DNA of 21,734 nt, taken from NCBI GenBank assembly GCA_023091735.1, contig JALKBU010000884.1, forward strand, positions 1 through 21,734, in the 5' to 3' direction. This document shows positions 8,677 through 17,287 of the stretch, one piece after another (within the stretch, counting starts at the first letter, position 1; every line of letters begins with the position of its first letter). Position numbers and translations under genes: made by a program. The notes under the pieces were generated by a model. It was not told the DNA's origin and ran no database searches. It saw only the letters and a program-made list of their open reading frames with translations. Source of the DNA: Trichomonas tenax. Its lineage: Eukaryota > Parabasalia > Trichomonadida > Trichomonadidae.

Positions 8677-9302
8677 ATGGAAAACAACAATGAAATCATT
8701 ATTCCGCTTGATGTTGAGCGCTCATCTGATCAGCCGCAGCCGGTTGGCATCAACGAGACATTCCAAACAGCATTAGTTCAGTTTTATTTTCTAACATGCA
8801 GAGAAAAGACTATTTGATAGGCAAAAAGATGCTCTTTTCAGTATATACAAAGAAATACTCACCAAATGAAGCATTAGAGGACTGGGAATTTCTTGGTCCA
8901 TCAATTATTTGTATTTTAATTTCCTCGTTCATTGCATGGGCAGAATTTAGACGTAAAGCTTCTGTTTTTGCATCAATGATAACATTACTTTTCTTCGGAA
9001 TTATGCTCGCTTCGTTTTCAACATCTTCATTATCAAATAATATCGGAATGTTCAATGCTGCAGCAATTTTTTCATACATGATGTCAATATTTGTTCCAAT
9101 TTCTTTCTGCACATTATGGCTTCCTTGGTTTTTGAATTTAATTCTAATTATTGGAGGCTCTGCGCATTGCGTTATTGCAACACTAAGACTTATAGTACCA
9201 AAACTCTCTGAAGAAAAGAAATTCTTAGGAATGTTTACTCTCTTCTTATTATTGTTTATCTTTGATTGGATGTTCTTCTTTGCAACATCTTTCCCATACT
9301 GA
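8677..9302 (+). CDS. YIPF6-like Yip1-domain Golgi membrane protein (two exons)
   Basis: The gene is split into 8677-8775 and 8802-9302, giving 199 aa. Exon 1 encodes a polar acidic N-terminus ending INETFQTAL. Exon 2 continues RKDYLIGKKM, then the EDWEFLGPSIICI motif characteristic of YIPF6/Yip1 proteins and about five hydrophobic helices ending in an aromatic-rich tail. The relatives are multi-pass ER-Golgi proteins that bind Rab GTPases and help vesicle formation. The order of conserved residues across the exon junction fits the family when the 26 bases between are removed. Without removal the first frame ends 12 codons past the junction (codons counted from 8776, stop TGA), and the second frame would start inside the domain without the conserved N-terminal helix. 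The ATG at 8677 was chosen because the in-frame sequence before it is repeat-derived. A simple frameshift is the alternative explanation. Confidence 0.85.
8776..8801 (+). other. candidate 26-nt spliceosomal intron
   Basis: It begins GTTCAG and ends TCTAACATGCAG. The 3' end matches the trichomonad combined branch-point/3' splice motif ACTAACACACAG at 9 of 12 positions, including the branch core CTAAC and the final CAG. Its length (26, remainder 2 mod 3) is exactly what is needed to join the two YIPF6 frames, in phase 0. The 5' site is not the usual GTAYGT of longer trichomonad introns. Very short introns have been reported in T. vaginalis (recalled, not checked). Confidence 0.7.
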
Positions 9303-9561
9303 ATTATGTAGAGGAAATGTACAAATCGAATCTTGAACCGAAATTTGTTAATAAAAAGTTTGTGTATTTATACTAATATAAAAATAACATGTTTACAGAA
9401 ATTACACATTGATAGTTTGGAAATCAAGGGATCTACGAGATTAATAAAAAATATTATCAAAATATATCAAGAATCATTAAAAGCGTGATAAGATCGAAGA
9501 TTAATTGTATAAATTTGTACTGAATGGGTTATCTGAGTAAGAAATTACACTAGACGGATTG
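9303..9561. other. short convergent intergenic region
   Basis: A+T-rich sequence between the ends of the YIPF6-like gene and the UBA-like gene. No gene or repeat seen. Confidence 0.45.
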
Positions 9562-9756
9562 TTAAACATCTGTATCAGTGTCATCAAGTCTCTTTTCAGC
9601 AGTAATATCGGTCATTAGTTTCGTAAAAGCTTGATTATAATCATAATTAAAGCTTTCTAATGCGTTTCGTGCAGACGATTGTTCAATGGCTAATGCTGTT
9701 GCCAGTATCCGAACTTTTTCTTCGTTGGTAATAATGGCGTAGCCTTCACTACTCAT
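9562..9756 (-). CDS. small protein with UBA-like three-helix domain
   Basis: A 64-aa protein starting MSSEGYAIITN. The frame reaches an earlier ATG (near 9786), but the Inr TCATTTTTTTA (A+1 at 9769) lies inside that extension and only 13 bases before the ATG at 9756. This supports 9756 as the start and supports transcription. The central segment (NEEKVRILATALAIEQSSARNALESF..) has the helix-turn-helix-helix spacing of UBA-like domains, including the ALESFNYD..A..KLM pattern seen in UBA domains of the NAC-alpha/HYPK type. The C-terminus is acidic (DDTDTD). The role is unknown; ubiquitin or nascent-chain association would be inference. Assignment rests on pattern only. Confidence 0.65.
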   Translation of the reverse strand: MSSEGYAIITNEEKVRILATALAIEQSSARNALESFNYDYNQAFTKLMTDITAEKRLDDTDTDV

Positions 9757-9764
9757 CAAATAAA

Positions 9765-9771
9765 AAAATGA
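9765..9771 (-). promoter_or_regulatory. trichomonad Inr of the UBA-like gene
   Basis: Read on the minus strand as TCATTTT, matching TCA+1-Y-W, with A+1 at 9769. The 5' UTR would be 13 nt, within the usual trichomonad range. Confidence 0.75.
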
Positions 9772-10003
9772 AAATGCTTTTGGCACTTTACAATATTTTT
9801 GGACTTTACAAATCGAATAGCTTATTTTTTAACTTGGTTTTAAAACGCCAATTTCTCTATTTCTATTATTTTTATATGTTCAAAACTTATGGTATAGGTA
9901 GAACTTATTATTTTTAACAATGTAACCAAGTTTGGAGTAAAAACAGGTTGAATTTACTGATAATGTTGAAGAAGTTTTGTATTCAAGGGATTTTTACTTT
10001 ATG

Positions 10004-10010
10004 TCACTTT
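10004..10010 (+). promoter_or_regulatory. trichomonad Inr of the Siw14-like phosphatase gene
   Basis: TCACTTT, a perfect TCA+1-Y-W element, with A+1 at 10006 and a 9-nt 5' UTR before the ATG at 10015. This is the clearest Inr in the window. Confidence 0.85.
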
Positions 10011-10014
10011 TAAA

Positions 10015-10629
10015 ATGTCGCTAATTCCTCCGCCAAACTTTGGATTTGTCGAAAACGACTTATACAGATCCGCACTACCCACGCAAGCCAATTTTTCATT
10101 TTTACAGACACTCAGATTAAAAACAGTTGTATTTTTATCACAAGATCAACCATCATCAATATTTCTCGAGTTTATTAAAGAACAAAATGTAGAATTCTGC
10201 GCAATTGCCAGCTCTGATACTATGGCTGCTGGACAGAGATTTTCAGAACAACTCGCACTTGATGCCTTAAAAATTATTTTGAATCCTGATTCGTATCCAG
10301 TTCTTGTTTGCTGTAATCTTGGTATTCACAGAACTGGCTCAGTTATTGGATGCCTCAGAAAGATCCAGAGATGGAATCTTTCTGCAATTATCGATGAATT
10401 TAGGCGATATTATGGAAGTGGAAAGCCCAGCGGCATTCGCGAGCAATTTATCGAACTTTTCGATGTAGAACTAGTTCCAATTCCAGAAAATATTGATAAG
10501 TTACCTTTTAAGATTATTTTACCCAAAGAAAAGACAGAATCAAAAACAGAAAATAATTACGAAAATAGAATAGGATCGTTGCCGCGGCGAACCATCAGAG
10601 TAGGATCTCTCCCTATCTGTTCTAAGTAG
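10015..10629 (+). CDS. Siw14/PFA-DSP-type phosphatase
   Basis: A 204-aa protein. The N-terminus PPPNFGFVENDLYRSALP and the ANFSFLQTLRLKTVVFL segment are the conserved entry of plant/fungal atypical dual-specificity phosphatases. The active-site loop is CCNLGIHRTGS: nucleophile C100, then five residues, then R106, followed by IGCLRKIQRWNLSAIIDEFRRYYG, which is typical of Siw14. The family includes inositol-pyrophosphate phosphatases that remove the 5-beta-phosphate. The residue before the nucleophile is Cys (C99) rather than the usual His, which may lower the acidity or reactivity of C100 or form a regulatory disulfide. The Lys of the consensus KHRTG is also Ile here (GIHRTG). The C-terminal 40 residues are polar and unlike the family. 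The start is fixed by the Inr 9 bases upstream. Confidence 0.88.
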   Translation: MSLIPPPNFGFVENDLYRSALPTQANFSFLQTLRLKTVVFLSQDQPSSIFLEFIKEQNVEFCAIASSDTMAAGQRFSEQLALDALKIILNPDSYPVLVCCNLGIHRTGSVIGCLRKIQRWNLSAIIDEFRRYYGSGKPSGIREQFIELFDVELVPIPENIDKLPFKIILPKEKTESKTENNYENRIGSLPRRTIRVGSLPICSK

Positions 10630-10871
10630 ATTTTTTAATCCCATACTTTTAATATCTGTTATATCATCTGTTTTACATTCGTGCTTGTCTTTATTTGTTT
10701 TATTTTATTAAATTTTTCATATGACTATGTTTATTCTGTTTATATTCAAAATATGATTTTTTTTAAAAAATAACATATGGATCTTTAGTATATAAAAATA
10801 GACAGTACTACTAAAGCTTTACAAAACAAAACCACATGGAAAGAAATTAAAAACAAAATTAATATATAAAA

Positions 10872-11201
10872 TCAATTTCTGGCATTCTGGTATTCATCTA
10901 AGAGCATAGTGATAACAACATCACTGCTTGTAAAGTATTTGAGATAAAGCTCGATTTTTTCTGATGGAACATATAAATTCTGCAATTGTAATATTTCGTG
11001 TATAATGTTGACTTCAGCTCGGATGTCTTGAACCTCTTTCACTATCTGTGGCGGCATTATTTTGTAATTGTTTGAACCAGGATCTATAATTGTTGCTAAA
11101 GGCGTCAAAACATCCTGAACATATGTTTTTCTTGATGGATGTGTTTGCTTATTTGAAGGACTCAGTGGATATGGATCCGAAGATCTGGAATAAATCGACA
11201 T
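10872..11201 (-). CDS. hypothetical 109-aa protein
   Basis: No family recognised. Residues 1-30 are Ser/Pro/Tyr-rich and probably disordered. Residues 50-109 are predicted helical, with regular hydrophobic spacing (PPQIVKEVQDIRAEV, then EKIELYLKYFTSSDVV). It is judged a real gene because an Inr, TCATA with A+1 at 11212, lies 11 nt before the ATG, and because the composition is balanced. The segment SDVVITMLLDEYQNA is loosely reminiscent of the third helix of UBA/CUE-like bundles, but that is too weak to name. It is convergent with the Siw14-like gene. Confidence 0.65.
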   Translation of the reverse strand: MSIYSRSSDPYPLSPSNKQTHPSRKTYVQDVLTPLATIIDPGSNNYKIMPPQIVKEVQDIRAEVNIIHEILQLQNLYVPSEKIELYLKYFTSSDVVITMLLDEYQNARN

Positions 11202-11209
11202 TTAAAAAT

Positions 11210-11214
11210 TATGA
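11210..11214 (-). promoter_or_regulatory. trichomonad Inr of the 109-aa hypothetical gene
   Basis: Read on the minus strand as TCATA, matching TCA+1-Y-W with A+1 at 11212 and an 11-nt 5' UTR. Confidence 0.7.
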
Positions 11215-12084
11215 AATTTATGGCAAAATTATTATTTACATGGCAAAATTAAAATGTTGGAGAATTCATTTTCATTGAATACGATCCAAAGCCTAAGAAT
11301 CCCATAGAAATCATATTATTTGTCTGCAGGTTCATAAAAATAAAGTTATATTTAAATTTGTAGAGATTTCTCGAAAATGATTCGATATATCAAATGATTT
11401 TTGTTATTATTGATTAGACACGATATAAAACAAGCAGCATACTGAGCTCTATACAATGAAATAACTGTTTATCCAAAAATCATTTTTCCTAATTCAAACG
11501 ACATCAATCTTTTATCTCGTATCTGATAACATTCTCAGCCTAAAGAAGAGCGTTTCCATCAACCAATTTAATTGCCATGAATCAAGATCTATGCCTGACA
11601 AATACAGTATGTTTGATGATTCGATATTTTAATGTTTGTCATAAGAATATATATTTTGATTTCATGATTGATTTTCAACTTATTATGTGTTGCAAGAAAA
11701 AACGCAAGCAATAACCTTCGAAATTATTTTCTTACTTTGTTGATGCCTTAATTTTGAATATTTTCATGATTTTCCTGAAAATATATTTAAAAAATCATCA
11801 CCATTTCAATAGAAAAGGCACCAAAGAATTTGATAGTATAACTGATGCTAGATTTTTCAAGATATTGAACTTGAATAGCAGAATTGAGATATTTGACATT
11901 CATTAATTTACATGACAAAAACGTATGATTACAATGAAAATTGGACTCATGAACGATATTTGAGCTTTATAAAGCGGAAAATAGGTCCAAAAAGTGATGC
12001 CAGAGCCATAACAGCGGCAAAAAGTGTAAAGTTAAAAGAGTGAGATGTCAGAGCAGTTTTTGTAAATTCGTCCATAAATTTTCA
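11215..12084. other. non-coding divergent intergenic region before the VPS33-like gene
   Basis: No gene supported; one 55-codon open stretch near 11535-11715 has no recognisable content. A 9-bp inverted repeat (ATATTTTCA 11758-11766 and its complement 11776-11784) is the only structure noted. No canonical Inr lies immediately before the VPS33-like ATG; TTTTCAATG overlaps the start itself. Confidence 0.45.
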
Positions 12085-13902
12085 ATGACAAATAACACAG
12101 AGACGGAACCGAACCCATACGAGGCATTCCAGAGCCTGGATGACGAAGAGTTCCAGCAGCTGTTTCGAAAGATCGGCTCAGATGCGACTCTCGCCATTCC
12201 AAAAGAATTATATTATTTCGTCAAGACAGCAATTTCCCAAAAATCGATAAACAAAGCCAAAACAATCGTCTACTTGGAAGATATACCGCCAAATGAGAAC
12301 GCAGACACTGTTTTCGTTCCTTGCATTGACGATCCAGATATGCTGACTTATATTCTCAACAAATTGGCGCAATTCAAGAACTACAAGAAATTCATCATGA
12401 TGATACCGAGGTACAGCCCAAGCTGTCAGTCCGCGTTCGACAACAATCCTCTGAGTGAAGGAATCACAATTCTCGAATTTCACGCTGAAATTTTACCGTT
12501 ATCAGGCGACCGCTTTGTACTCCCTGTGCCGCTTGCATATTCGAATATTTACTGCGATTCAGACATATCTGATGTTCAGACGATCGCCCGTGGCCTTTTG
12601 AAGCTCCAATTGGTCCTCGGAGCACCGGAAAAAGTTTACTGCGCCGGTCAGATATCACATCGCGTCTATGCACTCATGGAGGAACTCAAGAAGCACATTG
12701 GACATACTTTCTATACAAGAGAGGACGCTGTCTACGACGAAGTGTTTATCTTCGACCGCTCCGTGGACAACGTCACACCAATGATGATTCAGCCAACATA
12801 TGGTGGCAGAATCGATGAAGATTTCAATCCTTCGTTCGGTTTCTTGGAGCCACCAGAGGGAGTTTCTATTGTCTTTGATCCACGCATCAAGCCGAAGCAG
12901 GATCCAAATGTCGAAGTAATTGTTCCAAAAGATTCAAATTTGATGCCAAAGAACACACTCAAGATCGACGCTCTCTCAGATCCAGTTTACAAGGAAATCT
13001 GCGACCTCATGATTACCGACGCCCTCACATGGATGCAGGAGTTTGACAAGGAAAGACTCGTCACAGTCCCAGAAATGCTCAAGCAGACGAAGGGAACAAA
13101 CGAGTGGCGTAAGTACTCAAAGCGCGCTACAGAGCTCCTTCTCCAGAGCCCATATAACACATTCCACTTCAATCTTTTCGAGAAGATTCCACTCGAGAAG
13201 CGCCATCTCATCAACCAGCTTCTTTACAAGGATACTCTCATCATGAACGACGACCCAATCGAAACGCAAGCTCTCGAGTATCTCCACAGAGGATTGTACA
13301 CAGACGCCATCAAGTTGCTTGCTCTTTCGTGCGTCTACAACAACGGTGCATCTCAATCAACGATTTCCAAGTTCGAGTCAACACTCAACGCTGTCTTCGG
13401 CGCAAGCTTTGCATGGGAGTGGATCAGGCTCAGCCAGGCTAATTTGATCTTCCCGAAGTCCCTCTTCGGCTCCAAGCCATTCATCAACGCCAAGAGAGAC
13501 TTGGAGATGGTTTTGCCAATGGGCGACCAGCTCGAGAACTTCTACGGAGGCTTCGTCCCACTCATTGTCAGGCTTGTCGAACACGGTCTCAAGAGCGGAT
13601 GGGGAGAGTCATCTCTTGTCGGCAAGACAATGAAATCCCTCAACATTCCATTCTCCACAAACACACCTGTTAACAAGGAAACTATCGAGAAGAGGACATC
13701 TTCGACTAAGAAGGACGTAAAGTCTGTCTTAGTCTTTGTTATCGGTGGTATGACGCACTCCGAGATGGCTATGCTCGAAGCTCTCGGAAGAACCGTTTTT
13801 AACGGCACGGTCGATTTCCACAACGGCACAACAGACTTAACATGCGGATCCAGACTGATTCAGCAGATTTGTCCATCTCTTAAGAAGAACAATAACAACT
13901 AA
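12085..13902 (+). CDS. VPS33-like Sec1/Munc18 family protein
   Basis: A 605-aa protein, full length for an SM protein (about 600). Landmarks are YDEVFIFDRSVDNVTPMMIQ with the following TYGGRIDE (the SM domain-2 start, most like Vps33), KNNTLK-type central spacing, the helical domain 3 (EYLHRGLYTDAIKLLALSCV), and the C-terminal FYGGFVPLIVRLVEHGLKSG and VLVFVIGGMTHSEMAMLEAL motifs. The last two resemble Vps33 more than Sec1, Sly1 or Vps45. Vps33 is the SNARE-binding SM subunit of the HOPS and CORVET tethers, acting at endosomes and lysosomes. The frame extends 15 codons further to ATG 12040. ATG 12085 is preferred because MTNNTETEPNPYEAF is a plausible acidic N-terminus and the extension is Cys/Lys-rich and unlike the family. 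This gene is notably richer in C at third positions than its neighbours, suggesting high expression. Confidence 0.87.
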   Translation: MTNNTETEPNPYEAFQSLDDEEFQQLFRKIGSDATLAIPKELYYFVKTAISQKSINKAKTIVYLEDIPPNENADTVFVPCIDDPDMLTYILNKLAQFKNYKKFIMMIPRYSPSCQSAFDNNPLSEGITILEFHAEILPLSGDRFVLPVPLAYSNIYCDSDISDVQTIARGLLKLQLVLGAPEKVYCAGQISHRVYALMEELKKHIGHTFYTREDAVYDEVFIFDRSVDNVTPMMIQPTYGGRIDEDFNPSFGFLEPPEGVSIVFDPRIKPKQDPNVEVIVPKDSNLMPKNTLKIDALSDPVYKEICDLMITDALTWMQEFDKERLVTVPEMLKQTKGTNEWRKYSKRATELLLQSPYNTFHFNLFEKIPLEKRHLINQLLYKDTLIMNDDPIETQALEYLHRGLYTDAIKLLALSCVYNNGASQSTISKFESTLNAVFGASFAWEWIRLSQANLIFPKSLFGSKPFINAKRDLEMVLPMGDQLENFYGGFVPLIVRLVEHGLKSGWGESSLVGKTMKSLNIPFSTNTPVNKETIEKRTSSTKKDVKSVLVFVIGGMTHSEMAMLEALGRTVFNGTVDFHNGTTDLTCGSRLIQQICPSLKKNNNN

Positions 13903-14102
13903 TTCCTTTCTATTTTTTCTTTATTTCTTTTTTATAAACATCAGTCTCATTCAAATACCCATATTTTTTATAAACATTCATTTACCACTTTATCGTCATG
14001 TTTCACTTCAATTTTATGAACTCACAAATAATGTTGTTAGGTAATTTCACCACGCTGAATCAATATCAGTATCAATTTATATGGTCGTGGTTATGTGCTT
14101 TC

Positions 14103-16095
14103 TTAAAGGAACTGAAATTTTATATGAAGGTCATCAATGATACTGACAGTCGTTAACAAACAATTTTTTGTAAAGTATCGCATATTAATCATTCCAAAGT
14201 AATTGAAAACAAGCTTAATATCGTGTGAGTTGCCTTCAACTGACTGTAATACAGCAAGTTGCTCCTTGAGATTGTTGAGTTCCTGTTGAAGTTTAGAATC
14301 ATTTTTGGCGTTCTTTGATTCGATTTCATCCTTCTTCTCTTGAATCTGAGATTCAAGAGATTTGATAGATTCTTCAAGCGAGTTAAGAGCAACTTCAAGA
14401 GCGGAAATCTACTTAGAAAGTTCATCGTTGTGAGCTTGCTTGGATTTGTTGGATGATTCCTCAGCAGATAATACATTTTGAAGCTCCTATATCGTAGATT
14501 CAAGATCATTGTCGTCGTCAACATTGTCGCCGAATGGTTCAAGAGCCTATGATCGATAATCTTTATGAGAATAAATTTTGTGTTTGTGCGCAAAAGCAGA
14601 TGACAAATCATTTTCTGAAGATATGGTGTGATTAAAAAATTTAACCTCTGTTTAGAGAGAAAGGCCCAGAGATATGATGAGATGATTTTATAAAAGCCTG
14701 TTGGGTGATTTACAGCACCATGAAAGTCTGGAACAAATTGATCAATCTTGTCAAAATTGTGTTCAAGAACTTTGAGAAGTTCCTTGAAATTTGTTAATGC
14801 TTGGACATTTGTTAATCAATAAGTGAAAAGCTTTATCAACATACCGAAAGGTGTGTTATTCACAGGGGATGCTGGTGTTGTTCATAACAAGCAGACTTAA
14901 TAATCAGGATGATTGTCCTCGTATATCTCAAGATTTGCGATTTAACCTGATTGAGAAAAACCACACAATTCGAAACGTAAATGTACCTGTAAGTTCTAGT
15001 GATTGCAGTACCCTTCGTAAGTGCCTCAATACAATCGCTTGTTGGGTTAGTTACTCTTCTCAAAAATTAGAAGTAATATTTCTCAGTTTGTAGCAATACC
15101 TATGTTGTCTTTAGCTACACAAATAGATTTGTCTGGCTCTTAAAAGTCCTTGTTTGTTAAGATATCTAGAATATATCTAGAATATAATACATCACAGTAT
15201 TCATGAGAGAGCATATTCTGATAGGTACCTATCAATACTTGTGAAACTCATTGGGGCATTACAGAGCTGAATTCCGTTTTCGAGGAGGGCCTGTTTAACT
15301 TTATGCATTATCCTCGTCAAACTTTCATGCAGTGTTAGCAACACAAATCATGTAATGAAAGATCATACTATACCTGCGCCTGTGTCTGATCGAGTTGGAT
15401 CTTCAGGTTTTTGACGTCATCAAAAAGAGTCATGATTTCGGGTCTGGCTCTCACTGAAAGATTCGCGGATTGCTGCATATCATTGATGCGGTTCTGTCTG
15501 ATGGAGATTTCCTTCTGCAATCTGTCGTAATCAGCCTTCTTCTCGTTGTCGCGCCTGTTGACTTCCTGGAGTTCTATCGAGCGCTGGTTCGTGATTTCGA
15601 CTTCCTTCTTGTTGTTCTCTTCCTATCTCGCAATTTCTCCTGCGAGAGATTGAAGCTCTTTAAAGAGGCATCAGCCTTTAATTTGTCTATGTCGCCTTCT
15701 TGTGTTGTATCTTTAGAATTGCCACCATCTTTGTCGTGGACAAGACCTTCACCAGCAAGATTAGAAAGACCTAATAGACCAGCATTAGAGCCATCCTTAG
15801 ATGTATCACCGTCATGTGTAGATGACTTCTTTGCTTCGTCTGAAGTATTTACATCATTGTCCTTAGAAGAAGCTGTATCCTTATCTTTATCTTGCGAAGC
15901 ATCATCTCCTTTGCTGGCGAATGCACCTGCAAGAATGCTTGAAATCGGATTTGCTTTGTCTGATGTCTGGCCATCCTTTGTCTTCGAATTGCTTTTAGAT
16001 GCATCCTTGTTCTAGGAGTCATCTTTTGATGCATTATTTCCAGCTAATTCATCTTTATTGCAATCAAATAAGGGACAATTACATCTTTGAATGAG
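14103..16095 (-). pseudogene. decayed coiled-coil protein gene
   Basis: Three open blocks on the minus strand encode parts of a long coiled-coil protein. Block 1 (about 16095-15665) is Lys/Asp/Ser/Ala-rich and disordered. Block 2 (about 15665-15375), in another frame, is a Glu/Lys/Gln/Asn coiled coil (EVEITNQRSIELQEVN). Block 3 (about 14640-14103) is a second coiled coil (LEESIKSLESQIQEKKDEI) ending at TAA 14103-14105. A further piece in yet another frame (about 14820-14640) reads through a globular-looking segment (FKELLKVLEHNFDKIDQF). The middle, about 14830-15370, has no consistent frame. Frameshifts are placed near 15665 (CTCTTTA) and near 14640 (a T/A homopolymer). In-frame TAGs lie at 14547-14549, 14487-14489, 14409-14411, 15623-15625 and 16012-16014, with one TGA near 14827. 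No functional product is likely unless TAG is read through. Family unknown. Confidence 0.7.
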
Positions 16096-16451
16096 TTAAT
16101 ATTAGATCAAAGAGTGAACTAAAGATATTATGAATTTAATGTGCATGGACATTCTCAACACTGTTAAGATTGAAAGATTTTTTTTTTAAAAAAACTCCGG
16201 TGGAAGCTTGTTCTTATGATCGAAAAAAGACTTTAAACAAATAATATTCGATAGCAACAATAAAAATTGGTAATGTACGATTGAGAATATATATTATTAT
16301 TAATATAATTCGTGATAACAAAATAAAATACCTTTCTGGTAAAATTGGATAAGAAAGATATTTATTTCAATAATAAAAGAGAAAGAATATATACTTAAAA
16401 ATACAGTCAGTTTGATATTATAAAAAAGCTGTGATGAAATATATATTAAAT
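16096..16451. other. non-coding stretch
   Basis: Very A+T-rich, with a homopolymer T10/A7 run near 16178. No gene, RNA or repeat beyond low complexity. Confidence 0.45.
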
Positions 16452-16529
16452 AATCTTTGTGAGATTGTGAGTAGATCAATCTTTGTGAGATCGTGACTAG
16501 ATCAATCTTTGTGAGCGTCCTATTAGATC
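16452..16529. repeat. 26-bp tandem repeat, three copies
   Basis: The units start at 16452, 16478 and 16504. Each begins AATCTTTGTGAG and ends TAGATC. The first two differ at two positions, while the third is diverged in its middle. It is a small minisatellite with no apparent coding role. Confidence 0.9.
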
Positions 16530-17260
16530 ATACTATATTAATCTAAGGAATTCGAATTCAAGTCCCAAAAGGCTCCCCAAAAAATGATGATGACTCTTTA
16601 TTTGCGCGGCTAAATTTGAAAAGTTTATTAAATCGAGAAGAATAACACACAGAGCTTATGTGTGAACACTTGGAATACTTTTTTCCAAAAAATCTAAAAA
16701 AGCATATTTGTGATTAGATTTACCTATTTATCATCGACAACAACATATTTTACGTTATAAAAATGCTATACAATGGGAATATATTATAATGAGTAAAGCA
16801 CATCATGGCAAATCAATGTTTTTGATGCAAGATATATCTAATATTTTAATGAAATATAGATATTGTTAGCTAATTCTTTAATATATCATGCACAACAGGA
16901 TTTTGTACATTGAGTTTCAATAACTTATCAAAAAGTTAATCCAGTGAGTTAAAAAACGAGTTTCGCCGACTTTGCATATAAAAATTTAATTGCCTTAATG
17001 AATGTAGCTTCCAGCTGTATTTCAAGATCAAATATCATTGAGTAAAACGTATTTCCTGTCCATTTTCTTCAATGCAGCGATGTTCTGTATGATTTGAGCA
17101 AGTAACTTACTTTTTGTAAACTTTTCAAAATGCATCACTTTTGTCGAATATTTCAAATTTATGATAACTAAGCAAAATTAAATTTTCGACATTTTGAGAT
17201 TTCGATTAATGTCAATTTTGATGATATATTTCGATTATGTTCTTTGTGCCGGTTTCATTG
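16530..17260. other. non-coding stretch before the GT-C-like gene
   Basis: No gene recognised. A short less A+T-rich segment near 16545-16610 (with GAATTCGAATTC and CCAAAAGGCTCCCC) stands out, but it does not fold as a tRNA. The rest is ordinary A+T-rich intergenic DNA. Confidence 0.4.
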
Positions 17261-17267
17261 TCATTTA
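17261..17267 (+). promoter_or_regulatory. trichomonad Inr of the membrane glycosyltransferase-like gene
   Basis: TCATTTA matches TCA+1-Y-W with A+1 at 17263, giving a 25-nt 5' UTR to the ATG at 17288. It lies inside the longer frame that begins at ATG 17237, which argues for the downstream start. Confidence 0.7.
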
Positions 17268-17287
17268 TTTTGTTGTTCAATTTAGAA

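Noticed and set aside
14189..14611. 140-codon minus-strand open frame rich in Leu/Asn/Arg/Thr
   Set aside because: It is in an alternative frame over the coiled-coil block. The frame encoding the heptad-patterned protein (with three TAGs) is the biologically sensible one.
15005..15385. Possible intron in the coiled-coil gene (CAG/GTATAG near 15375 and ACTAACCCAACAAG near 15045, minus strand)
   Set aside because: The distance from branch to AG and the 5' site are poor, and the sequence after the proposed acceptor does not continue a coherent frame.
14409..16014. Idea that TAG is reassigned to Gln in this organism
   Set aside because: Other genes end normally at TAG (for example the Siw14-like gene at 10627-10629 and the 80-aa ORF at 21172-21174), and this locus also has frameshifts and a TGA. 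Decay is simpler, though local readthrough is left as a test.
15470..16015. 181-codon open frame on the plus strand
   Set aside because: It is antisense to the coiled-coil pseudogene. The Leu/Ser/Val-rich translation arises from complementary Lys/Glu/Asp/Ser codons, and there is no Inr.
16452..16529. CRISPR-like array
   Set aside because: It is a head-to-tail 26-bp tandem repeat without spacers in a eukaryotic genome.
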